From assembly GCA_018882725.1 (NCBI GenBank), contig VERK01000081.1, forward strand, positions 1 to 9,128: a stretch of DNA of 9,128 nucleotides. Reading direction: 5' to 3'. Each line of letters starts with the position of its first letter. Positions within the stretch are counted from its first letter, which is position 1. This DNA is from Actinomycetota bacterium. GTDB taxonomy: Bacteria > Actinomycetota > Acidimicrobiia > Acidimicrobiales > Ilumatobacteraceae. The notes under the pieces are model-generated. The model made no database searches, was not told where the DNA came from, and saw nothing but the letters and a program-made list of their open reading frames with translations. Below, piece by piece: positions 1 through 6,995 of the stretch. The translations under genes were made by a program, and so were the position numbers.

Positions 1-2
1 AC

Positions 3-347
3 ATCCAGCACACCCGATCGGTGTCGATGTCGGTACAGCCACAGTCCATCCGCAAACGAATGCGCGGCAAGGTTCGCATCGTCATCCGGAATCACGACGA
101 GGAGCCCCACAAGATTCGTTTGCGCGCCGAGGGCGATGACGGCGACACCCGCGTCACCCTCGAGCGCCCTGGCGTGATCGTTCGCCCGGGCGAGATGGTG
201 CGCGTTCCGGCCCGCGTGAAGGTCAAGCCGTACTACATCGGCAAGCAGAAGGAGCGCTTTTACTCCATCATCGGCGAAGGTGCCGGCGTTCCGGTCTACG
301 CACGGGGCAACGTTCGCCAGAAGCCGATGATCGGCAAGAACGTCAAG
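3..347 (+). other. Cytoplasmic basic beta-sandwich domain of the giant membrane protein (N-terminally truncated)
   Basis: Residues 1-109 alternate beta strands and turns and are rich in Arg and Lys. They include a V-R-P-G-E-M-V-R-V-P strand pair and a Y-Y-I-G-K-Q-K-E-R-F segment. This resembles the second Ig-like domain that precedes the membrane helix in actinobacterial CIS-linked 'hydrolytic proteins', where about 120 more residues normally come before it. That missing half is the main reason to think the gene starts outside the window. The high positive charge next to the helix supports an inside location. Confidence 0.5.
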
Positions 348-3300
348 AGTCTCGGACTCCTCGGATCGATCATCATCGTGTGGCTCACCCTCACGATCTC
401 GGTGATTCGTCTGGTCTCTCCCGCCACTCAAGAAGCGGCCGTCGGCGCCGAAACCGGTACCGAACAGCCCGGCGCCGGTGGCGAGACTCCGATCAGCCCA
501 CTCATTCCGGTCCTCGTCGACGTGAACGGGACGGTCAAGGGTGTTCCTGATGGAAGCGGCGTGGTGATCACGTGGCGTCCGGTTGCACTCGGTGACGTGA
601 GTTCGACCGAAGGCAAGGTTGCAGGAGGCACCGCAGTCGCGAGCCCCGATGTGGCGTTACAGACGACCACCACCGACGCCGAAGGAAAGTTCGTGGTGGC
701 GGGCCTCGACGGGGCCGGGTTGTACGAGTTCACGTTCTCGAAGGCGGGCCATCAGACCCAGACCAAGATCGTTCAGCCCAACGGTCAACCGGTCACCCTC
801 GAAGTGGAACTCGTGCCTGGCTCGGGAACGATCGGCGGTATCACGGTGGATGAAGCCGGTCGGGCATTGGGCGGGGTCGACATCACGCTCACCGACGGCG
901 CTATCACCTACGGCTCGTCCACCCCCACCGACGGTGACTCGGCTGGTCGATTCCAGTTCAACAACCTCTCGTCGCCGGGCACGTACGTTCTCGACGCCCG
1001 TATTGCTGGACGTGGACTCGCCAGCACCACCATCGAGCTGCAAACTGGCCAAGCCGTGACCGACATACGACTGGTCTTGCGCGCTGATGTGGCCGCCCTC
1101 GCCGGCAAGATCGCATCGGCGGCTTTCGAAGGCGATGCCGTGGCCGCCGCCGACTTCCGAATCGCCCAAGCGACGGCTGCGGGCCGTTTGCCAACATTCA
1201 CCGTGACGGCGACTGACGGCACGCTCACTCGTTCGACCACGACGCTGTCGGAGGGTCTGTTGGCCGGCACCTTCCGACTCGAGCAGCTTCCGGTGAACCG
1301 CACGTACACGATCACCTACGAGGCCCCCGGCTTTCTCACCCTCACCGAGCAACTCGAGCTCACGTCAGCGACGCCCGAAAGACAGATCGCGATGGTCCGG
1401 TCGACCGGTCGTCTTCGCGGCAAGGTGACGATCGAAGGATCGAATCTGTCGCCCACCGCTGTCGCGGTGACCGTGGCCAACTCCGACAACACCTACAAGG
1501 CGACCGACGCCATCTCGTCCGACGGCTCACTCCTCATCGACGGCATCGTCCCGGGCCGCTACGTCGTGACCCTCGAGGCCCTCGGACTGCAAAAACAGGT
1601 GCGTGAAGTAGAGATCGGTGCCGGAACGTCGACCACTCTGAACGTGACGATGTCGGCGTCCAAAGTGAGCGCGATCAAGAGTTCGCTCTCCTTCAAGGTG
1701 GTGAAAGGTGGCAACGACACCACGACTCAAGTGGTGGCCACGGTCAAGAGCAAGCTGCAGACCGAGTGCGGAACAGTGGGAACCGACAAGGATTGCGTTT
1801 ACGACGTCACCCTGGCTGACGGCAATCTGAAGATCACCGGCCTCGAGGCGGGCGGCTACGTCATCGAGTTCACCGCCGTCGGCTTCTTCCCTCGAACCAT
1901 CACCACCCAGGTCGCACCGTCCACTGACGTGGCCCAACAAGAAGTGATCATGGTTCCGCTCGGAAGCCTGCAGGGTCAGGTGAACGACGACACCGCCGCT
2001 CCGGTTCAAGGAGTCACGTTGCGGTTGCTCAAGGGCGCCGAACTCGTCGCGACCACCACCACCTCGGCCACTGGTGAGTACCTCTTCTCCCGCAAGCTCT
2101 TGCCCACTACCTACACGGTGGAAGTCGTCAGTTCGAACTACTCGTCCACTCCTCGTTCAGTCGTGGGTGCTCTGGCCGCCACCCTGAACCTCGACGTCGT
2201 GGTTCGCGGTCTGTCGTTGATCACCGGCGAGGTGAAGGATTTCAACCTGCTCCAAGGCGAATACGAGCCGTACGAGACCGGCGAGTTCAACATCTACCTC
2301 CGTAACGGCATGCTCGCCGCGACGTGGACTGACGCCTCGACACTCGGACTCGCCAAGTCACTTGGTGGCTACCGAGTCGGCGTAGCCCCCACGCTGAATG
2401 CCGACGATTCGCGCGTCACAGGATCGTCCAGCGGCTACGACGTCTGCTTCGTCGCCGTCAACACGGCTGGGGCAACGATTTCGGCATCGGCGTGCGACGC
2501 ACCTGTTGCCGGGCTGGATGCTCGAATCTCCGACGACATCGACTTGCAGTTGACTGAGACCGCCACTCGCTCGTACTTCGTGTCACCCACGCCTGGGCGT
2601 GTCGCCGGGACAGTCACGGTCAACGGAGTCGCTGGTGGCGCAGGACTCAAGGTCGAAGCTCGCCGAGTCGACAACGCAGAGCGCATCATCGAGAGCGTGT
2701 CTACCAAGACCACCGCCGGTGGCGTCTACGTCTTCACGAACCTGACGCCAGTACGACCGGTCACCACCTCCGCTGGATTCAGCCTGACGTCCGAGGCATC
2801 GCACACCGGTTGTCTCACCACTGAGGGTGCATGCTGGATAGTACGCGCATCAGCCGAGTCGACGGGCTACACGGATTCGGGTCCGCTCAAGATCTATCCG
2901 GGAAGCAACGTCACGATCAGCGCTCTCCCCATCGTGCAGACTGCTGATTCGTCGCTCACCATCACGGTCCTCGACCAGGCCGGCGTGCCGGTGAGTGGTG
3001 TCACCGTGAGCGCGACCGCGAGTGGATCGAGTATTGGAGCATGTGGAGTAACGGACAACGACGGAAAATGTGTGATCACCAACCCCACGCAGGGAGTGGT
3101 GGCTCAAGTGACGGCCGAGAAGGCCGGATACCGGAGTGCTCGAGACTCGATCGGAATCATTCCCGGCAAGTTGGCACTCAGCCTCACCCTCACACCGGCA
3201 CGGACCGCCTCATTCACGGTTCAGGATTCGTCTTCGGCTGTTCTCTCGGGAGTCACGGTCAGCGCCACTGACGCGCTCGGCGGCCGGTCGTCATGCCTCA

Positions 3301-5738
3301 CTGCCGTGACCGGCATCTGCGCGCTGGTTGGACTCGCTCCGGGCACCGCGGTGATCACCGCCGAGAAGTCCGGCTACACGATCTATAGCGGGGTCCTCGC
3401 GATCGGTTCCGATGCCGACGCCTCGTCCATCATCACGATGACTGTCGGCAACGCTGGCATCACGGGTTCGGTCACGACGTCGCCCAATGTTGCGATTCAG
3501 GGTGCGCTTCTGACCGCCACGAGCGGGAACACCATCGTGAGTGCCATTTCCAACGCCGATGGTCGCTTCAGATTCCCTGGCCTCGCTCCAGGCACGTGGA
3601 CGGTCGCCGTCTCCGCCATCGGTTACGCGTCGGCAACGTCGTCGGCGGTTGTCGTGGCGGGTTCGGACACCACGCTGAACTTCAGTCTCACCGCTCTCAA
3701 AGGAGCGGTGGAGATCTACGTTCGCACCTCAGGCGGCTCGCCGATCGAGGGCGTCACCGTGAGCGCGTACACGAACAGCGGCAAGACCACTCTTGTTGCG
3801 CAGGGGCTGTCGGTGAACGGACTCGTCACTCTTTCGAACTTCGATGCCGGCCAGTACTGGATCGTGGTCACCGACGGACTCGGCCGCTTCGCGTCTCAGG
3901 AATTCCTGGTCAACATCGACCGCGGGTACACCACCCAGTTGCCGGTCTATCTCGGATCCACCAAGTCGGTCGTCGTCGTTGGTGTCGCCGGAATTCCAGC
4001 GGTCGGTTTCGGACCGCAGAGCACGGTTTCAGCCGTGATCGGACTCGAGAAGGGTGGCGACCGTGTCACCACGTCGGCCGTTGCCGCATTCGACCGCAGC
4101 GTCGCAACGTTCTCCGACATCGCGAACGGTACCTACAACGTCGAAGTCGATGGCCAAACCGCGCAGGTGGTGATCGGCGGCAAGACGTACAACATTCCTG
4201 ACAAGGACGTCATCGTGTCGGGTCCGACCACGGTCGATGTCGGCCTGCTTCTGTTGGTCGTCGCCCCGGTGGCGGTTCACGTCACCACGTCAGCTGGAGC
4301 GTCGGTCACACTCGACGGGGGCTACCTGCTCACCCCAGTCACGGCCACCGCCAACGGTTCAGGAGTCGCAACGTTCGCCAACGTTCCTCCCGGCACGTAC
4401 CGGACCACGATCACTAAAACCGGCTTCCAGACGATCACCCAGGACATCGTCGTCACCGATCGATCGTTGAATGGCGGAACCTTCACTGAATCGATCTCGT
4501 TGACCAATGTCGCGCCGGCCGAGGTCACGTTCACCACCAAGTACGGAGCCGACCTCGTACCCGGTGCGGCGATCAGGGCCGATTCGACTGGCGACATCTG
4601 CGTCACCAACAACATCGGTCAATGCAAGCTTCTACTGCCTCCCGGCTCGTACTCGATCACCGCATCGCATCCCAGCTACAACGACCTCACCGGCACCAAC
4701 GTGGTCGTCGTCGCCGGCACTCCGCAGTCAATCACTATCTCGTTCGCGGCAATGGGGACGGGGACGGTCGGCTTCGTCACCAAGACCACCACCGACTCCG
4801 ATCTCGACGGAGTCACCGTGACGAGCACGACGACGGCCTCCGACACCTGCACGACGGCGTCGAGCAAGTGCAGTATTTCCAACCAGGCCACGCGAGCCAC
4901 GACGTACCGGCTCACCAAGGTGGGATACGCCGACACCTTCGTCGCGGCGACACCGATCTCCAACAGCACGGTGACCGTGTCGGCCCAGATGCCGGCGGTG
5001 TCCACGTCGGCATCGGTCAACGTTCGAGTGATCGACGGGATCTCGGGAGCGAACCTGTCCGGCGTCGTCGTCCAGGACATCAACGATCCTTCGTCGCCGA
5101 CGGCGTTTTGCACCACCGGTGCAGCCGGCTGCACCGTCGTTCCCACCGTCTCCTACGGAACGCTGACCCTTCGGACCGGCCTCACTGGCTACGCCACGAC
5201 CTCGGCCACCGTGACCATCACTCGCGACACGGCGACCGCCATCGTGATCGTCGTGCAGCCGACGACCGGAAACGTCGAGATCACAGCGAATGCTGCGAGC
5301 GGCGGAGTCGTCGTCGGCGCCTCAGTCAGCGTGTCGGGCGGTGGAGCCTGTGCGGAAGCCGGAGCGGTCACCAGTGCGTCGGGCAAGTGCACCATCAACG
5401 GCCTCTCCGGTGGAGCAGTCACTCTCACGGTGTCGAAGGCTGGCTACACCACCGAGACAGTCGTGGCCGGGCTCGCTCCGGGCTCCACGACAGCGGTGTC
5501 GGTCTCCATGCGCCAAACCGGAACCGTGACGGTGCAGGTGAGCCCGTCACCCTCGACCTCAGCAACGTTCTCCATCATCGGCGCTGGTTCGCCATGCACC
5601 ATCAGCAATCCCGCTACATCGTGCAATATCGCGTCGATCCCGTTCGGAACGTGGTTGGTTTCCGGTGAGGGATACCGGAACTCCTCCGTTTCGGTCTCAG
5701 CAAGTACAGTGACTGTGTCGATGACCGCCGCACCATGA
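3..5738 (+). CDS. Giant single-pass membrane protein with ~19 carboxypeptidase-regulatory-like (Ig-like) repeats; 5' partial
   Basis: The reading frame is open to the left edge. The first possible start in the window is GTG at 21, with ATG at 27; residues below count from 21. Neither has a Shine-Dalgarno or a -10 box, so the true start is probably upstream. Residues 1-107 form a basic beta-rich domain. Residues 110-132 are a hydrophobic helix preceded by KNVK, which suggests the N-terminus is cytoplasmic. A Gly/Pro/Glu linker follows, then about 1740 residues of Thr/Ser/Val-rich repeats of 80-100 residues. These repeats share endings such as L-x-P-G-x-Y and x-G-Y and the recurring GVTVSA strand (CarboxypepD_reg-like). 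All 20 cysteines lie in the repeats. There is no LPXTG sorting signal or catalytic motif. The N-terminal/TM architecture resembles the so-called hydrolytic proteins of Streptomyces contractile-injection loci (family memory). A tether or receptor role is inference. It overlaps the lipoprotein gene by 4 nt. Confidence 0.85.
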   Translation: MQHTRSVSMSVQPQSIRKRMRGKVRIVIRNHDEEPHKIRLRAEGDDGDTRVTLERPGVIVRPGEMVRVPARVKVKPYYIGKQKERFYSIIGEGAGVPVYARGNVRQKPMIGKNVKSLGLLGSIIIVWLTLTISVIRLVSPATQEAAVGAETGTEQPGAGGETPISPLIPVLVDVNGTVKGVPDGSGVVITWRPVALGDVSSTEGKVAGGTAVASPDVALQTTTTDAEGKFVVAGLDGAGLYEFTFSKAGHQTQTKIVQPNGQPVTLEVELVPGSGTIGGITVDEAGRALGGVDITLTDGAITYGSSTPTDGDSAGRFQFNNLSSPGTYVLDARIAGRGLASTTIELQTGQAVTDIRLVLRADVAALAGKIASAAFEGDAVAAADFRIAQATAAGRLPTFTVTATDGTLTRSTTTLSEGLLAGTFRLEQLPVNRTYTITYEAPGFLTLTEQLELTSATPERQIAMVRSTGRLRGKVTIEGSNLSPTAVAVTVANSDNTYKATDAISSDGSLLIDGIVPGRYVVTLEALGLQKQVREVEIGAGTSTTLNVTMSASKVSAIKSSLSFKVVKGGNDTTTQVVATVKSKLQTECGTVGTDKDCVYDVTLADGNLKITGLEAGGYVIEFTAVGFFPRTITTQVAPSTDVAQQEVIMVPLGSLQGQVNDDTAAPVQGVTLRLLKGAELVATTTTSATGEYLFSRKLLPTTYTVEVVSSNYSSTPRSVVGALAATLNLDVVVRGLSLITGEVKDFNLLQGEYEPYETGEFNIYLRNGMLAATWTDASTLGLAKSLGGYRVGVAPTLNADDSRVTGSSSGYDVCFVAVNTAGATISASACDAPVAGLDARISDDIDLQLTETATRSYFVSPTPGRVAGTVTVNGVAGGAGLKVEARRVDNAERIIESVSTKTTAGGVYVFTNLTPVRPVTTSAGFSLTSEASHTGCLTTEGACWIVRASAESTGYTDSGPLKIYPGSNVTISALPIVQTADSSLTITVLDQAGVPVSGVTVSATASGSSIGACGVTDNDGKCVITNPTQGVVAQVTAEKAGYRSARDSIGIIPGKLALSLTLTPARTASFTVQDSSSAVLSGVTVSATDALGGRSSCLTAVTGICALVGLAPGTAVITAEKSGYTIYSGVLAIGSDADASSIITMTVGNAGITGSVTTSPNVAIQGALLTATSGNTIVSAISNADGRFRFPGLAPGTWTVAVSAIGYASATSSAVVVAGSDTTLNFSLTALKGAVEIYVRTSGGSPIEGVTVSAYTNSGKTTLVAQGLSVNGLVTLSNFDAGQYWIVVTDGLGRFASQEFLVNIDRGYTTQLPVYLGSTKSVVVVGVAGIPAVGFGPQSTVSAVIGLEKGGDRVTTSAVAAFDRSVATFSDIANGTYNVEVDGQTAQVVIGGKTYNIPDKDVIVSGPTTVDVGLLLLVVAPVAVHVTTSAGASVTLDGGYLLTPVTATANGSGVATFANVPPGTYRTTITKTGFQTITQDIVVTDRSLNGGTFTESISLTNVAPAEVTFTTKYGADLVPGAAIRADSTGDICVTNNIGQCKLLLPPGSYSITASHPSYNDLTGTNVVVVAGTPQSITISFAAMGTGTVGFVTKTTTDSDLDGVTVTSTTTASDTCTTASSKCSISNQATRATTYRLTKVGYADTFVAATPISNSTVTVSAQMPAVSTSASVNVRVIDGISGANLSGVVVQDINDPSSPTAFCTTGAAGCTVVPTVSYGTLTLRTGLTGYATTSATVTITRDTATAIVIVVQPTTGNVEITANAASGGVVVGASVSVSGGGACAEAGAVTSASGKCTINGLSGGAVTLTVSKAGYTTETVVAGLAPGSTTAVSVSMRQTGTVTVQVSPSPSTSATFSIIGAGSPCTISNPATSCNIASIPFGTWLVSGEGYRNSSVSVSASTVTVSMTAAP
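348..416 (+). other. Single transmembrane helix of the giant membrane protein
   Basis: Residues 110-132 are a continuous hydrophobic stretch rich in Leu, Ile and Val with one Trp. Lys107 and Lys109 precede it and an acidic, Gly/Pro-rich linker follows it. By the positive-inside rule the large repeat region is outside the cell. No other hydrophobic segment of this length is visible in the protein. Confidence 0.85.
516..5735 (+). repeat. Array of about 19 degenerate Ig-like/CarboxypepD_reg protein repeats
   Basis: My approximate repeat starts (nt) are 516, 822, 1089, 1401, 1660, 1960, 2211, 2590, 2949, 3201, 3450, 3699, 3960, 4257, 4512, 4758, 5004, 5265 and 5520. Typical units are 82-100 residues: an opening strand (G-x-V-x-G/V-x-V), a GVTV strand, a T-D-x-x-G-x-(F or C) turn, an L-x-P-G-x-Y strand and a G-Y end. 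The units at 2211 and 2590 are longer and atypical. The last unit (5520) is short. Units are clearly related in protein but diverged in DNA, so this is an old array, not a recent tandem duplication. Boundaries are by eye. Confidence 0.75.
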
Positions 5739-6199
5739 TCCGTCGCCTTCTCCTCTCCCCGATCGCACTCCTCGTCGTCGCATCGTGCGGCGGTGGCGGT
5801 ATCTCGCGTGACGAAACCGGTGCCGTCACCAAGGGTGGCTCGGAGGACGCTTTCGACATCCAGGTGGGTGACTGCTCGAACGCCGAGTTGAAGGAAGAGA
5901 CCACGACTGTCGCTCTGGTGCCCTGTGTCGAACCGCATTCGCACGAGGCGTACTTCATCACCGAACATCCCGACGGCCCGTACCCCGGCGCCACCGCCCT
6001 CGAGATCTTCGCCGAGCAGAAGTGTGTGGGCGCCTTCGCCGAGTACGTGGGCAAAGAGGTCGCCGAGTCGCGCTTCTATTTCACCTACCTCTACCCGAGC
6101 GTGAGCACCTGGAACGACAAGAAGGACCGCGAGGTCGTCTGTTTCGTGGTGGCCCGCGACGAACTCGTCACCGGCTCGGTCAAAGACGCCGGCGTCTGA
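5735..6199 (+). CDS. Small lipoprotein, Septum_form-like (PF13845-type)
   Basis: This is a 154-residue lipoprotein. Residues 1-17 form a signal peptide (two Arg, then a Leu/Val/Ala core). The V-A-S-C lipobox puts the lipidated Cys at 18, followed by a run of four Gly. The mature domain (about 40-141) has the pattern VGDC, then V-P-C-x-E-P-H-x-x-E-A, a mid-domain Cys97 in a helix, a YVGK motif, and P-S-V-S-T-W with a closing V-V-C. Cys47, 64, 97 and 136 fit two disulfides. This matches the actinobacterial septum formation family; the exact role of that family is poorly known. The ATG overlaps the stop of the giant membrane protein (ATGA), so translation is probably coupled and the two products may act together outside the membrane. 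Nothing suggests a promoter of its own. Confidence 0.82.
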   Translation: MIRRLLLSPIALLVVASCGGGGISRDETGAVTKGGSEDAFDIQVGDCSNAELKEETTTVALVPCVEPHSHEAYFITEHPDGPYPGATALEIFAEQKCVGAFAEYVGKEVAESRFYFTYLYPSVSTWNDKKDREVVCFVVARDELVTGSVKDAGV

Positions 6200-6973
6200 T
6201 CACGACAGGCGTTGAAACGCCTGCTCGACGGTCAGCGTCTTGCGAAGCACCATGTCGACGACAGGTGAGACCTCGATGAGCATGCCGGTGAGCCCGATCA
6301 CCAACGCCTCGAGAATCGCCGCCACGTCGAGGCCGTCCAGAATCGGGGTGGCCGCCTTGGCGAACAGGAAACTGCGTCGCCGCTCGTCGAACGCCACCGA
6401 CAGCGAACCGATGATGAACGACGCGTTCAACCGATTGACGAGATCGAGGATGTCGAAATCGGTGACCGCGGTCGGGTCGATCGGAACCGCGTAAACGACA
6501 CTCGCCACTTGATTGGTGGGATACACCGAGATCATCGCGTTGACTCCGAGATGATTGGTGGCGCTGACTTCGTCCTCGGTTTCTCCGTCGACGACGAAAC
6601 CCATTTCCACCAATGCCTCGAGCGCGCGCCCCCACGCCGGCGCGGAGGCGAAGATCACGCCCTGCCAGCGATCGGAATCGTCGATCGGCCGCATGGCCGA
6701 CACGATTTCGAACTCGTCGGCCGCCCAACCGCGGGGCGACTCGGCGGCCAGACGCGAGCCTTCGACTGTGACCCGAATCGGTCCCGTGCCCGACAGTTCG
6801 TCGGGTACGCGCCGACGGGACCGTGCCCCGAAGATGTCGGACGACTGAATGCGCACCCATTCCACTTCGTCGATCGTGAATCGAACCTGAACTCGCCGAT
6901 CGTCGACGTACTCGAGTTCGGGTTCGACGGCGAGCACATCACCAGCCTGTGAGACGAAAGGAATCACCGCCAC
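6200..6973 (-). CDS. YbjN / secretion-chaperone-like protein, divergent from the DUF4280 gene
   Basis: With a GTG start at 6973 the product is 257 residues. An in-frame ATG at 6997 would add 8 residues. I prefer GTG because TACCCT lies exactly 6 nt upstream, the layout seen at the three other non-coupled starts; the ATG has GGAGG only 3 nt away, which is too close. Residues 10-97 are a beta-rich domain I do not recognise, with an Arg-rich turn (51-55). Residues 105-257 resemble the YbjN/type III chaperone fold: helix (116-124), strands with G-F-V-V-D and Y-P-T-N, an L-V-N-R-L-N helix (178-183), then G-S-L-S-V-A-F-D and a C-terminal helix pair. It has no signal peptide or TM helix, so it is cytosolic. 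Chaperoning of the neighbouring DUF4280 protein or its cargo is inference. The stop abuts the lipoprotein stop (TGATCA). Confidence 0.72.
   Translation of the reverse strand: MAVIPFVSQAGDVLAVEPELEYVDDRRVQVRFTIDEVEWVRIQSSDIFGARSRRRVPDELSGTGPIRVTVEGSRLAAESPRGWAADEFEIVSAMRPIDDSDRWQGVIFASAPAWGRALEALVEMGFVVDGETEDEVSATNHLGVNAMISVYPTNQVASVVYAVPIDPTAVTDFDILDLVNRLNASFIIGSLSVAFDERRRSFLFAKAATPILDGLDVAAILEALVIGLTGMLIEVSPVVDMVLRKTLTVEQAFQRLS
6206..6223. terminator. Perfect 7-bp hairpin at the convergent junction, possible terminator
   Basis: CAGGCGT (6206-6212) and ACGCCTG (6217-6223) form a perfect 7-bp stem with a TGAA loop. The hairpin starts 7 nt after the lipoprotein stop and lies inside the last codons of the opposite gene. 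No T-run follows on either strand, so it is not a textbook intrinsic terminator. U-less hairpins are often proposed in GC-rich actinobacteria. Just upstream, 6185-6196 is a perfect 12-bp palindrome (GACGCC/GGCGTC). Confidence 0.35.
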
Positions 6974-6979
6974 CCGACC

Positions 6980-6985
6980 AGGGTA
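6980..6985 (-). promoter_or_regulatory. -10 box TACCCT of the YbjN-like gene (leaderless)
   Basis: Read on the minus strand, TACCCT (6985 to 6980) fits TANNNT. It is followed by 6 nt and then GTG at 6973, so transcription would begin at the start codon. No convincing -35 is seen. It shares positions 6984-6985 with the -10 of the opposite gene. Confidence 0.5.
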
Positions 6986-6989
6986 CTCT
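6984..6989 (+). promoter_or_regulatory. -10 box TACTCT of the DUF4280 gene (leaderless)
   Basis: TACTCT fits TANNNT and is followed by 6 nt (6990-6995) and then ATG at 6996. No Shine-Dalgarno sequence precedes this ATG, which supports a leaderless transcript. No clear -35 is seen. Confidence 0.55.
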
Positions 6990-6995
6990 TGGGCC

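Noticed and set aside
21..29. True translation start of the giant gene at GTG 21 or ATG 27
   Set aside because: There is no Shine-Dalgarno or TANNNT-N6 signal, the frame is open to the window edge, and the N-terminal domain appears cut in half compared with similar proteins.
657..1352. 231-residue minus-strand open frame opposite the giant gene
   Set aside because: Arg/Gly-rich shadow frame without recognisable motifs or a start signal.
4622..5668. 348-residue plus-strand open frame inside the giant gene
   Set aside because: Its Arg/His-rich composition is typical of an out-of-frame reading of GC-rich coding DNA, and the main frame is unmistakable.
516..5735. Recent DNA tandem duplication behind the repeat array
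   Set aside because: Only short motifs such as the GVTVSA codons recur in DNA. Units are strongly diverged, so the array is old and not a DNA-level tandem repeat.
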